From Tetrahymena elliotti 4EA (Eukaryota > Ciliophora > Oligohymenophorea > Hymenostomatida > Tetrahymenidae): a stretch of 64,000 nucleotides of DNA. Numbering within the stretch: position 1 is the stretch's first letter; the number at the start of each line of letters is the position of its first letter. The notes below the pieces were generated by a model. It saw nothing but the letters and a program-made list of their open reading frames with translations, was not told the DNA's origin and made no database searches. Location of the stretch: contig JH720309.1 of assembly GCA_000231825.2 (NCBI GenBank), forward strand, positions 327,035 through 391,034, written 5' to 3'. The translations under genes were made by a program, and so were the position numbers. Positions 49,233-60,406 of the stretch are shown one piece after another.

Positions 49233-49849
49233 TCACCTTATATTGATTTCAGAAAGTAGTTTATTTTTATCATCAAAAAATAAAAAGGAAATTTAATATC
49301 TTAAAAATAAATATATTTAGATATCATAATATTATTGATTTTTAGGGTATAAAAAATCCCAACTCCTCTTTAAATTATTGTTGCAGACTTTAGAATTTAT
49401 CTTATCTTTAAAATAATTATAAAAAAACTAATAAATATTTGAAAATAATTTTATTTATTTTTGAGAGAAAGATTTCATTATATTTTATGATTAAATAAAC
49501 TAAATAATAAATTAATTAATAGAAATTCTGATATCAGGGACTCATCGATATAGTTTTATTGTTCTAAAGTAAATCAAGAACGCAAAATGCAAATTCATGA
49601 ACTCATAATATCATAAATCATATTCTAAACTTTTAATGTCTTTTTTTGAGAGTGAATTCAAAAAAAAAAAATTTTGAAAATAGATTTTGAATTTTTTATC
49701 AATTTTTTGGATACGATCAACATTTAAATTATGAAGCTTATTTGTCCGTTTTATTTTCAGACTAGTTTATTGTTTTGCAAGTAGTGATTTGATCAAAAAA
49801 TAAAATTAAGTAGATTTTTGAAAAAAAATTCTGAAGAAATAAAAAAGAA
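49233..49849. other. Divergent spacer
   Basis: 620 bases upstream of both the minus-strand unknown gene and the LRR gene. It probably contains the missing 5' exon of the former, for example around 49240-49330, where a frame reading SFLFFDDKNKLLSEIN is seen on the minus strand. Confidence 0.5.
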
Positions 49850-51614
49850 ATGATTTAGATTATTTCATATGATGAACTATAAAATGTAGATTTACTTAAT
49901 AATCTCAACATCATCTTAATTTTCTAATTTTTAATAAAAAAGTTTCTTAGTTCTGACTTATCATCATATAAAGACCTAAAAATTGAACTGAAGTAAGTAC
50001 ATTTATTGATGAAGAGAAAAATTAACTAATTTCTTTTTAAAATTCAAGTTTTTGTCTAATAAACTTAAAATAAATATCTAACATTATTATTTTAAACATT
50101 TTTAATGAAATCTCAACTTTATTAAACTTTTTAAAATATTTTATAGTCAACCTAACTTTAATTACAATATAAATTTTGGTTAGTAGAGATAATAAGATTT
50201 AATTTCTGCTTTATCAAAATGCTAAAATCTGTAAAATCTTGATCTTTAATTAATGTAAAATAATTAGTCATTGTTTTTTTCAAGAAAAAAATAAAAAGAT
50301 GTTTTATTTTCTTTATTTTTTTAAATGTAATTTGAATATTTGAATATTTTAAATGTTTTTTTTCTTACTTTCTTATTTTCAAAACTAATATTTTGATAAA
50401 TGAATCAAAAGAAATAGCTAAATAAGAGAACATGGTGCATCAAACTTAGCTCTAGCCTTATCAAAATGTGAAAATCTGTAAAATTTGGAACTTATCTTAG
50501 CGTAAAAATTTATTTATATCTTTCTTTTTTTCTTTAAAAAGCAAATATTTTTCTCTGGATGAAATATTTTTTGATCTTTTATTTAAAATATGAAAAGAAG
50601 AATTTAAGTTATTTTTAATATTTAAAAAGATTTAATTAAATTGGAGAAGCTGGTGCATCAGGTCTAGGTTTAGGTTTATCTCAGTGTGTTAATCTATAAG
50701 CTCTTTATCTAAATCTTCTGTAAAAATTATATAATATTTTTGTTCATATATACTATTTTGGTCAATTTTGATATTTAATTTATTTTTAGATTTCTTTTAT
50801 TTCTTTATTTCAAAAATAAAATTTATTTTTAATTTAAGATGTAATAAAATCTCTTCTTTGGGTGCCTCAAAATTATGCCTTGAATTATCAAAATGCTCAA
50901 ATTTACAAAAGATGGTTTTAGATTTAACGTAAAAAGTTATTTTTCTCAACCATAATACCTCTAACTAAATAAATTCTCATAAAATAAATTGTTATCTTTC
51001 AAAACATAAAAATTTTTTGATTTTTTTTTATTTAATTGGTAAATTTATTAAATCTAACTAAAGAGGTATTAAGGTAATTATTTTTTTATATTTACTAAGA
51101 AATAATTAAATTGGGTCTACTGGTGCTTCAGCTTTAGGCTCGAGTTTGATTAGATGTGATAATATTTAAAATTTGGTTCTCAATCTTTGGTAGCACTTTT
51201 ATTATTCTAATAATAAAATTTAAATTTTAAAGAAAATTTCAACAATTTATTATCAAAATAGAATTCATAATTTTCAAGTCAAAATTATTTTCATTAGATA
51301 ATTTTTATCATTTTTTATTTTGCAAAAAAATTAATTAATTATTTAAAAGTTCCAATAGAATCGATTCATAGGGTGTCTCTGTTTTAGGCTCTTCTTTAGC
51401 TAAATGCAGTAACATAAAGCATTTAGGATTATATCTAATGTAAAAATGCTTTATCATGAGTTTATTGTTCAATTATTATTGCTTTTTCTAGATTTAAATT
51501 GAATAAAAAATTTTTTGTATAAGTTATTGATTGGATACTAGAAGAAGAAGATATTTTTCTCAAACCTAATAAAACTTACAAAAAATATTCAAAACTGAAT
51601 AAAAATTTGAATGA
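49850..51614 (+). CDS. Leucine-rich repeat protein with one repeat per exon (257 aa, 8 exons)
   Basis: Exons: 49850-49992, 50147-50254, 50412-50501, 50630-50719, 50839-50928, 51100-51189, 51350-51439, 51542-51614, ending at TGA 51612-51614. Exons 3-7 are each exactly 90 bases. All introns interrupt the codon after its second base, and each 90-base exon encodes one 30-residue repeat of the type NQIGxxGASxLGxxLxKCxN followed by LQNLxLxL. This is the ribonuclease-inhibitor-like LRR family that is large in Tetrahymena. Introns are 119-171 bases. Exon 1 is a non-repeat N-terminal cap; exon 8 is a basic C-terminal cap. No kinase or membrane part. A single phase error would break this chain, so its regularity supports a functional gene. 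Confidence 0.88.
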
Positions 51615-52945
51615 ATAAATTAAATTCCTAAAAAAAAACTTCTAAAAATGACACCTATTTTAATAATTATCCAAATCAAATTTTTAGATCTTAAAAAAAA
51701 TTACTTTTATGATTTTTGATTTACGATTTTGCCTTTAAAATAAAAAAACTACTACTTAACTTTTTTCTATCATAAAAATTACTCTAAACATAATTTTTGT
51801 TTATGCTTAACTTATTGATAAAACAAATTAAAAATACATATTTTAAAATCTACAACTTTTTGGATATTTGTTATGATAAAAAATACAAGGAGATCATTTA
51901 TTTATTGAATATACCAATAATTCAAGTTTTATTTTATTTTAATTAATTGAAATTTACTAAAAATTTAATCTTTTAAAATCTTTATTCTCTCTTCTTTTTA
52001 AATTTTTAAATATGAAAATAAATAAATAAATTTTAAATATTTTAATAGGGAGAATTTTTTTGATTAGTATACTAAATAAAAGTTGAAAAATTAGCTTTGT
52101 AAGCCAAAAAAATTAGTTATAAAAGTAATTTAGTTTTGATCTCATAGTAAAATTTAATTTGATCTTAGCTACATTCAATAATTATAATAATTCATCTTAA
52201 AATTTAAGTATATTCTTATTTATAACATTGTATCATGAACATTGAAAGCTCTATCTTTATCTTTAATACTTCATTTTTTATTCTTACTTTTAATTTCAAT
52301 TTTATTTGATAAAATTTCCAAAATTGCTTTATTTTTAGAAAATGATATTCTATATTTAAGTTTGACAAACCTTCAAATTTCTTTGTCGATGATAAAAATT
52401 TAAAATAAATTTAACTTTTTATTTTCTTTAACTTTTCAATAAAGTTAAGAGTATTTTTTTCTAAATTTTTTAATTGACTTCAAATATCGACTTAACCAAA
52501 AAAACCTATCTCTTACCTATTTATTTTCCTTCTTTCACCATAAAACATATCTTAAAAATAGAACTGTTCTTCATAAAAAGAATTTTTAAATTATATTTTT
52601 ATTTTTTTATATCATTATTTAAGAATCAAAATAAGTATTTTTATTATGAATATATTTGTTTTTAAAAATGTGTACATTTATTTCCTCCAAGTAGATAAAT
52701 TTAAAACAAATAAAGTAATTTCTTCAAATTGTTTTTTTAATCTTCATTTAAATTGCAATAAATAAAAGAAAATATTTTAAAAAGAGAAATAATTATTTGA
52801 ATCAACATCATTTTCTTATTCTCACTTTTAAGCTTTATTTTTAAGGGTTAGTGAAATAAATATTTATAATATTTAAATTTATTAATCAATTTTATTACAT
52901 ATCTTAAATTTTCTTAAAAATATTTTCATTTCAAATTTATTTTAG
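51615..52945. other. Spacer, possibly with 5' exons of the next gene
   Basis: 1.3 kb of AT-rich DNA. Short coding-like pieces appear at 52480-52580 (SNIDLTKKTYLLPIYFPSF) and at 52800-52850. They may be exons of the gene ending at 53654, but no phase-consistent chain could be built. Confidence 0.45.
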
Positions 52946-53570
52946 AAAATTTTGAAGATAACTATTGTGGATAGATTTCTGATTATTTCTCAACTCTTAT
53001 CAGCCAATAGTTAATTAAAAATACTTTCTAATCAATTTGATTAAGAAGATTAAGTTATTCTCTCATAAATTTTGTCTCTTTCTTTTGACAATATTTCTTT
53101 GAAAATAGAAGTATAGTTCTGTGGAGAAATACAAAATAAAGTTAATTTACCCTTTAAAAATTAAAATATTTTATAAATTATGAAATAAGAAAAGTAATGC
53201 AAATAAAAATAATTTTAATACAAAAATAATTCTTTCAATCAACATTATTTTCTTTATTAAAATTTTGAAGCTTTATATTTAAGGGTGAGAGAAGAGAAAA
53301 AGTACTTCAATTTCGGTAATTTATCTTTAATTCTTTTTCAAATATTTCATTTTAGGATAAAAAATAAAATTTGAAAAATATCTTTTGCTGATTTATTTCT
53401 GATTATTTCTATACCCTTATCAGCAAATAAGGTAATTTATTATGTGATAAATTTTGTCTATTTCTTTTCAAAAATATGAATAGTTCTTAAGACAATTAAA
53501 CAAAAATCATAAAAGGCTGATTTCTGACTATTTTGAGCCATTGATCAGCTAAAATAATTTTAATTATTTC
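52800..53570. repeat. Degenerate tandem duplication, about 430 bp, plus a third partial copy
   Basis: Two blocks starting atcaacat(c/t)attttctt at about 52801 and 53238 share several landmarks in the same order: an aagctttat(t/a)tttaaggg element and then a core tctgattatttct...cttatcagc. A third copy of the core only is at 53520-53556. The cores encode ISDYF...LIS on the plus strand. Confidence 0.65.
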
Positions 53571-53654
53571 CCTAAACGAAAAAAATTAAAAGAAGTAGTT
53601 AATTTTATTAGAGAGTTTTTTAATATTTCAGAATCACCAGATATTTGGACCTGA
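52946..53654 (+). CDS. 3' exons of a gene built on a duplicated ISDYF exon
   Basis: An exon at 52946-53009 (ENFEDNYCGQISDYFSTLIS) joins in phase to a terminal exon at 53516-53654 (LISDYFEPLISQNNF, then a basic and an acidic stretch ending SESPDIWT) with TGA 53652-53654. Between them the homologous segment at about 53340-53440 carries a one-base deletion and an in-frame TGA, so it cannot be coded in the same way and is treated as a dead copy inside the intron. The GC-rich end of the last exon first looked like a structured RNA. The 5' part is unresolved and no family is recognised. Confidence 0.45.
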
Positions 53655-54067
53655 CAGCATATCATTTACAGTTTTGCGCCTTTAAATTTCTTTTTTATTC
53701 ATACTATGTCCTCGATATAAATATAACATATATTTATTTGACTACCTTTTTCAATAATTATTCTAATAAATTGATTTTAATTACTTTTATTTAAAAGATA
53801 AAATCATAGAATCATCTAAAATAAATATTTCTTGTTAGATTAAGATTTCCTATTAAAAAATACCATTATTTGCTTTGAAAAAGATAAGTAAATGATAATC
53901 TGGTCAGATAATTCGATTAATTGATTTGAGTAAACAAAAAAAGTTAATTAACTTTTGATTTCTATCAGTCTACTTTTTTAGCTTTAATAACTCAAAAGTA
54001 ATAATAATTAATTATTATATAAAAAATTAAATAAAAAATAAGAACAAAATAATTCAAAATTTAAATA
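53655..54067. other. Spacer
   Basis: 410 bases, AT-rich, between two plus-strand genes. Nothing recognised. Confidence 0.6.
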
Positions 54068-54517
54068 ATGAGTTCTAGACACCATCACCATAATAATAAC
54101 AATTGTCTTGTAGATTGTTTATGCTGTTGCTGTATTATTTTATGCAGTGCTTGCTTAGAGGAAGACAGGAGATAATAAGAAGCAAGATAAAGAGAATAAT
54201 TATTATAGCAGTAAAGAGAGTAAATTAAAAATGAATAAATCTAATACTTTAAAAATTAAGAAAATAATTAAAATGAAAAAAAAAAATCTAAAAAATCAAA
54301 AAAACCCTCAGATTAAAAAGATTAAAGTTAAGACTAAGAATATGAGCCTCCAAAATATACAAGAGCTTAAATGAAAGATTAATAAACTTAAACAGATGAC
54401 CAATTTCATAATATTATTGATTTATGCCCATAAATGGTTTTTGAAAGCCCTTAAATGATAGATTAAAATCCCAAAGTAATATATATTCAGCCTGAAATAA
54501 CTAATCAAAATTGTTGA
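54068..54517 (+). CDS. Gln-rich protein with N-terminal Cys cluster (149 aa)
   Basis: Single exon, ATG 54068 to TGA 54515-54517. After a His/Asn-rich start (MSSRHHHHNNNN) comes a short segment with eight Cys (CLVDCLCCCCIILCSAC). This is likely to be palmitoylated and to hold the protein on a membrane; a metal-binding role is an alternative. The rest is Gln/Arg/Glu/Lys-rich with a Lys/Ser run and a Pro-containing tail. There is no signal peptide. Many of the Gln are TAA or TAG. No family recognised. Confidence 0.8.
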
Positions 54518-55609
54518 AAAAATATTAAATATTAATTGAATTAATAGTATTTTGAATTTTTATATTAGCAATACTATTTAGTGTGCTTTGATAATAAATA
54601 AATAATTTGTTTTGTATAAAAAATCTACCTTATATACTCCTTTTTAATTTATTTTGTTTATCAAAATTTTTAAATTATTAAGTGGGAAGTTAAATTGACA
54701 TCATTATTTCTAAAATAATTTTCTACTATATGTATTGATTCTTACTTTTTCTTATATATTCCATTTACATTGTATTACATTGTAGCCATAATTTATTATT
54801 TTTGATAGCTGACTATTAGAAATTAATTAATTAATGAAGAATTAAAATAGATAGTGAACAAAAGATATAAAATAGCTATTAGATTAATTTAATCAAAAAG
54901 AAATAGACTCAACCATCTAAAATAAGTACTCATAATAAATTAAAAGAATATCAATTTTCGGTTTTAAAAATATTAAATAATAAAATCTTATTATTTTAAT
55001 TATTTAAAAATTATTTGATTAATTAATCTAGATTTTTATAGTTTTCAGAAAGAAAATTTGATTACATTTTATTATTTAGAGTTAATCTCACAATAAAATC
55101 ATTTTATTTATTACAAATGGCTAACTATCTAGTTAAGTTTTGAAAAGATTCATATCAAATATACCTATGTGATCTCTAGAATTTAATAGGTAAAATATTA
55201 AATATTTTAAGGCCAAGTTTTCTTTCAAAAATTAATCTTAAATTCTTTCTTATAAAAATAATATTAATTAATATAATAACAAATTTATTATGAAAGGAAA
55301 TTGCAAAATTATTTTAGCGAAAACAGTGGATGTAATTTTATAATTCATCTTAATTTGTTTTTAAAGGAAAAAAAATGTGAATATTATTCAAAAGATTGTT
55401 GATTTAAGTTTTATCGTGGCTATTAGATTAACTTTGCAAAATTGCAAATCGATAAGTTATTTTAATAAAGGATTGCTATTGGAACAAGTACTTTAATAAG
55501 TTAAAGTGGGCGTGTAAAAAATATAAATAAATTAAATTCAAAAAAATAATTAAAACAAAGATAAATCTAATAAAAAACACTAATTCACTTTAACTAATTA
55601 GAAATCAAA
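54518..55609. other. Spacer with one doubtful small gene
   Basis: 1.1 kb of AT-rich DNA. Only the right end (55290-55613) shows coding-like sequence. Confidence 0.55.
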
Positions 55610-55613
55610 ATGA
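55290..55613 (+). CDS. Doubtful small gene (107 codons) overlapping the next start
   Basis: A frame from ATG 55290 to TGA 55611-55613 is open for 107 codons, and its stop overlaps the ATG of the next gene (atga). The frame contains KNVNIIQKIVDLSFIVAIRL, but a second frame over 55418-55550 (FYRGYQINFAKLQIDKLFQQ, then AIGTSTLISQSGRVKN) looks at least as protein-like. One of them is probably real, perhaps as the last exon of an unseen gene, or the region is a decayed gene. Confidence 0.3.
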
Positions 55614-56659
55614 GTTAGGAATACAAAGCCGAACATATCATAATGAAAAATATTCTTTTTTTGGTTTAATCAAGCAAAAAAACTCTTTTAAGCTAAAGAA
55701 ATCTTCTCAATAAGTGGTTCCAAGATTCTATCAAAAGCTATATCTTGGAGTCTATTGCATCTCCTTTGATTTCTAATAACCTAAATCTAGATTCATCTGC
55801 AGAATTAAAAGCCTTTATCCACAAACAAGTTGATAAATATAAGCCTAAATACATGGGAATAATAGATCAATATTTTTTTTACATTAAAAAATGCAATTAA
55901 AGTTAACAATTTATTTAAAAATTATAAAAAATTCTTATGAATCCTAATGAAATAACCAAAGATACAATATAAACCTACAACTCTCAGAAAAAAGTAAGAA
56001 AATAGTTTGTTTGCTTCCTAATCTTAAAATACTTTCAAATACTTGGATTAAAAGAGATGTCATCATTCTATGACTTATGGAATTTTTGCTTCCCTGAAGA
56101 GATTCAAATTAAAAAAAAATTATCAAGATTTGATATAAAAATTGAGAAATAAACAAAAAGAAGAAAGTATGCTCAGTCAACTGACTCTCTATCTTCTTTA
56201 ATTTTTTAAAACTTTAGTCATTCTCTCTTGATAAATAGCCAATAAGATACCTAGATTGAGCAAAAGCCTTACATCTAGAGTACTTTAAATGATTTTGATT
56301 CATTTAACACAGAAATTTATGAAAAGTAAAAAGAACCTATAAATAATAGAATTTTTGAAGAAGAAAGTGGCGAATAAAAATATGATGATATTAAATTACA
56401 ATCTGATAGCTTTTATAAAAATTAATAATAAGAAGAATAAAACACGAATACAAATTATTTCTAAAATAGATATTTTGAAAACGATGAAAATTAATATGAA
56501 TCTTTTTACTAATAATAACAGCAATAAGAATATTAAGAATAATATAACTAGTAAAATTTTTAATAAACAGTTTATGATGACAACTATTAATCATTCTTTT
56601 TGGATTAAGAAAAGGAAAACTCTAAATAAAAAAATTCAACTCAATATATATTTAATTGA
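55610..56659 (+). CDS. Unknown protein, copy A of a tandem pair (349 aa)
   Basis: Single exon, ATG 55610 to TGA 56657-56659. The first 180 residues form a conserved-looking helical domain shared with the gene at 57363-58487: SQRNLLNKWFQDSIKSY (28-44) is identical in both, and KPKYMxIxxQYF, RKQFVCxLIL and SFYDLWNFCFPxE also match. The C-terminal half is different: Gln/Asn/Glu/Tyr-rich, dominated by TAA and TAG codons. No membrane segment or signal peptide. I do not recognise the shared domain. Confidence 0.82.
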
Positions 56660-57362
56660 ATAATTAAAAGAATAAATTAATAATTATCTGTCATAAATTA
56701 TATTTAATACTAAAAATTACTTAGTTAATTAAATTGTAACAAATTGTTTATTTATTTAACTTATTTCTATTGATATTTAATTAAATTTTTCCAAAATTAT
56801 TTTAATTTTAGATTTATTCATATAAAATTCTATCTTTTGTGAAATCTCCATTTAAACCATTTTAAATCTCTATCTTTCTATCTTGACTATTATATTTGTA
56901 ATACATACCAATAAATTAATAAAGAAAGCTTATCTTCTTTTAATGTTAAGCTTGGTATTTATTTTTTCATCACTAAATTAATTTTCATTGGAATTTATAA
57001 GTATAATATTGCAAATGATTTTAATGAGTGTGAATAAAAATAGGATACTGTATTTCATTCTTTAATATTTAATGGGAGAAAAGTATAGAAAGTGAAGTAG
57101 TAAATTATTGAAAATATGAATTGTATTTTAAAAAGTAATTTATTTTAAATCTAAATTTCAAGAAACAAAATCATTTTTTAGCAAAATAAATATCTGACTT
57201 TTTTATGATTAATCATTAATTGTAAATTTTAAAAAATATTGACCAAACCTTAATTAGATTAAACTGATAAAAAGTGATAATAATATTTACAAATTAGATA
57301 AATTATTATTAAGAACTAATTAAAATAAGGTGAGAAAAAGAAAGTTAAATTGCTCCAAAAAA
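56660..57362. other. Spacer between tandem paralogues
   Basis: 700 bases of AT-rich DNA with the 3' end of copy A and the promoter of copy B. Nothing else recognised. Confidence 0.6.
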
Positions 57363-58487
57363 ATGATAAATAATATTGGTTCAGAAAGAAAACAAGAGCT
57401 AGTTATTATGTCTAGTATTCTCTATCTAGCTAAAGTTTCTAAAAAATCTTAAGTGAGTTAAAGAAATTTGCTTAATAAGTGGTTTTAAGACTCTATCAAG
57501 AGTTATTTTATGGAATAAGTCGCCTTTCCTTTTCTAGCCTAGTATTTACAAATGAAGAACTCTGATGAATTAAAAGTTTTCATAAATAGTATCCGAATAA
57601 GTAAAATTAAACCTAAGTATATGGAGATAGTAGAATAATATTTTTACTATTTAAATAAATTCAATCTAAAAGATGCATTCGTATAAAAACTAAATAGCAT
57701 CATTTTAAACCCTATTGATATAACTTAACTCAGCTCTTTAATTTCTTATAACACCTCTAAGGCTGTAAGAAAGCAATTTGTATGTTTACTCATTTTGCGT
57801 TTTTACTAATTTTAGGAAAAGTAAGAATTTACTTCATTTTATGATTTATGGAACTTCTGCTTTCCTTAAGAATATTAAAAAAAGAAAAAACTCTCCAAGT
57901 ATGACACTCAAGTAGAAAAAAAAATTGAAAGATGTCCAAATAAAATAGTAATTAAACTCCCTTCTTAATTAAATTAATCAAACAATTATAATTCTCTTTT
58001 CTACCCTTTACAGCAAGATCACATTAATAAAGAATCCTCTTCTCTTACAAGTTCACCTGTTGAGAATAATATCTAAAAATCTTAAGATTAGCATCAATAA
58101 AAAGTCTAGGAAAATTAAATCAATACAAATAATTTTTAGTAATAATATATTGGGAGTGGAATACTTGAAGAAGATGATGATGAAGAAGAGGAAGAATATA
58201 TTTTTCTCTCAAATCATACAAGCTACTAGGAAAATTATTTCTGTAAAAAATAAGAAGGAAATTATTCATAGTTTAATAATGGCTACAAATGTATTCAAGT
58301 AAAATAATAAGAAAATTAATTTGAGCTTTTTGGTGCTAAATTAGAAGAAAATCACTTTTAACATCTTAATTAAAATTATTACTTATCCACTCTAGATAGT
58401 ACTTCACAAAATTTTTATAAAATAAATACCTCATAACATGCAATTCAAATTAAGTAAGAAGATCTTATCTAACCTAACTCATAGTGA
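57363..58487 (+). CDS. Unknown protein, copy B of a tandem pair (374 aa)
   Basis: Single exon, ATG 57363 to TGA 58485-58487. The first 185 residues correspond to copy A with the same motif order and only small length changes. The region between the motifs has diverged (for example FINSIRISKIKPKYMEIVEQ here). The tail is unrelated in sequence but similar in style: Ser/Asn/Gln-rich with an acidic run (EEDDDEEEEE). The arrangement points to an old tandem duplication in which the N-terminal domain is kept under selection. Confidence 0.82.
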
Positions 58488-58992
58488 AAAGCAAATATTT
58501 CAATAATTTATTAGTATTCATAGTTTCCTCTAATTTTATTCTAATCTTTCCATTTCTTTTAAATATATTATTTATAATTTATGCTAATCAATAAAATTAT
58601 TTCATTATTGTTATACCAAAATAAAATCAATTTATTTGACTTTGCTTTTTATTCTCATATTTTAAAATATCATATTTATTTACCTTATTAACAAAATTTC
58701 ATAAATACTTATTTTTTTTCAATCTCAAATTCAGATAAAAATCACCTTCTTCTATTTATAATTTATATATCAAGTATGTGAAGACGACTTAATCTAAACT
58801 AAATTTTGTTGGAGTTACTTTTTTGATTTTCTTATTTAAAAAGTTAAAAAGGGATTAAATAAAATTTTTTCTGTTTGAATTCTCATTTTTAATATCTGAT
58901 ATAACATATTTTAGAGAGTTTCTAATAATATCATTTAACTACTTTTAAAATTTTGAGTAGATGCTTTAGGATAGTCATATAATTGTAAATTA
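58488..58992. other. Spacer
   Basis: 500 bases, AT-rich. A frame at about 58780-58940 (KTTQSKLNFVGVTFLIFLFK) is weakly coding-like and might be a 5' exon of the next gene, not proven. Confidence 0.5.
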
Positions 58993-60406
58993 ATGTTCAT
59001 TTGTAAATGTGTTGATACTTCTTAATAGGAAATTACTTTCATTCCAAAATTTGATCATAATATTTCTTTTACTAACTTTTAGAAAAAGAATGATTGGCTT
59101 TTTTAAGCTAGCCAAATTATTTTATTAGATGCTATTAATCAAATAGATGATATAAAAAATCTGATAAATAAATTGTTTTCTATTACTATAAATTCAAGAA
59201 CAAAGTAGAGCGAAATAATAACAATTAATAAATTAAAAAAACTTAAACTAAGTTCTAAAAAATGAATCATATAATATATTAAAAAATAGATTAGCCTTCA
59301 AAGAGATGTTATAAATTAATAACCAAAAATAGAATATAGATAGATATTAAGAGAAGCACTAAAGCAAATATTAAGAATAAGCCACCTTGAATAAATATTA
59401 TGATTGTATTCAAAATATATAATAACTTTATGATGAATGTGAATTTTAGGCTTGCTTAGAAATCATTAACAAAGTGCTTTGTGATTTTTTGAGCAACAAT
59501 TAAAATCCTAATCACAAAATCTTAAAATCCATATCTTATGATTAAGCTTTAGTTGTTCCTTCCTTTTCATTTAGCCTTAAATTAGGAAACTTTTGCTTGC
59601 CTTAGTAAATTGAAGATATAATTGTTAAAAAAGGATATTGCTTACTGAAACTAAAATAATATAGTTGTTTAGAAAATAAAATTCTAAACAGATATTCACA
59701 AATAAAGAGGATTCAGAGACTAAAATTGATATATTTGTTTGAAACAAAGAATTTCTACAAAGTGCTAGAGATTCTAAAAACTAATACTTCAAACAATATT
59801 GAAAATTAAAAAATGAGGGTTCATTCCTTATTCGAATTGAATAGGTACTAAGAGTGCCTTTAAGCTTTGAAACCACTTAAAATGCATATGAAGCATTGCA
59901 TAAACTTATCCTACATATAATCTTAGTGTCTAAAATATACAGGGCAAACAAAAGAATTTATAGTTTTAGCAAAAAAGTTGATAGAAGAGGAGAAGCTAAG
60001 TTCTAATTTCATTAGAAAGTTATTAAAGGGTGTTTTAAATTTCTACTTATAAGAAATTAATCCACTAAATATAGTAGATATGCACAGTTATTGTGCCTTG
60101 TTTTCTAAGACCCACAAAAAGTATCTCAATAACTCTAAAAAATATAAAAAATACTATGAAATGTATAACACTTTTGTCCAAAAAATAAAAGATTCTTTTG
60201 ATTAGATTAATGAAAACAAATTTTAAGGCTGTTATTTATAAAAACTAGAAGCAGAAAATCTAAAAAAATGCTACGTCTGTTTAGGAGATTTTCCTGTGTC
60301 TTTTTCGATTTGCAAAAACTATTGCGAATTTATTTGCTTTTCTTGCATCTTATTCGTATCTGTAAAATGTTAAAAATGCATGATCTGCAAAACTCCATAT
60401 TATTGA
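58993..60406 (+). CDS. Protein with C-terminal RING-like zinc finger (456 aa, 2 exons)
   Basis: Exon 1 is 58993-59251, exon 2 is 59295-60406, joined across a 43-base intron, with TGA 60404-60406. The frame of exon 1 is open back to 58957, so a further 5' exon is possible; an in-frame ATG inside exon 2 at 59306 is an alternative start. The body is helical, with pairs resembling tetratricopeptide-like repeats (QACLEIINKVLCDFL; FYKVLEILKTN; RYQECLQALKPLK). The last 45 residues have nine Cys: CYVC, then C...C....C..C, and KCQKCMIC. This is a RING- or FYVE-like zinc finger lacking an obvious His. Possible role: a ubiquitin-ligase-like or membrane-trafficking adaptor. Family unproven. Confidence 0.75.

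Noticed and set aside
50141..51450. Minus-strand repeats reading H(F/L)xKxEPKxExP
   Set aside because: The plus-strand reading gives leucine-rich repeats with identical exon lengths and phases; the minus reading has an in-frame TGA in one copy and no splice logic.
53590..53700. GC-rich island with snoRNA-like C and D boxes on the minus strand
   Set aside because: The same bases encode the C-terminal end (SESPDIWT) of the exon ending at TGA 53652-53654, which explains the higher GC; no terminal stem was found.
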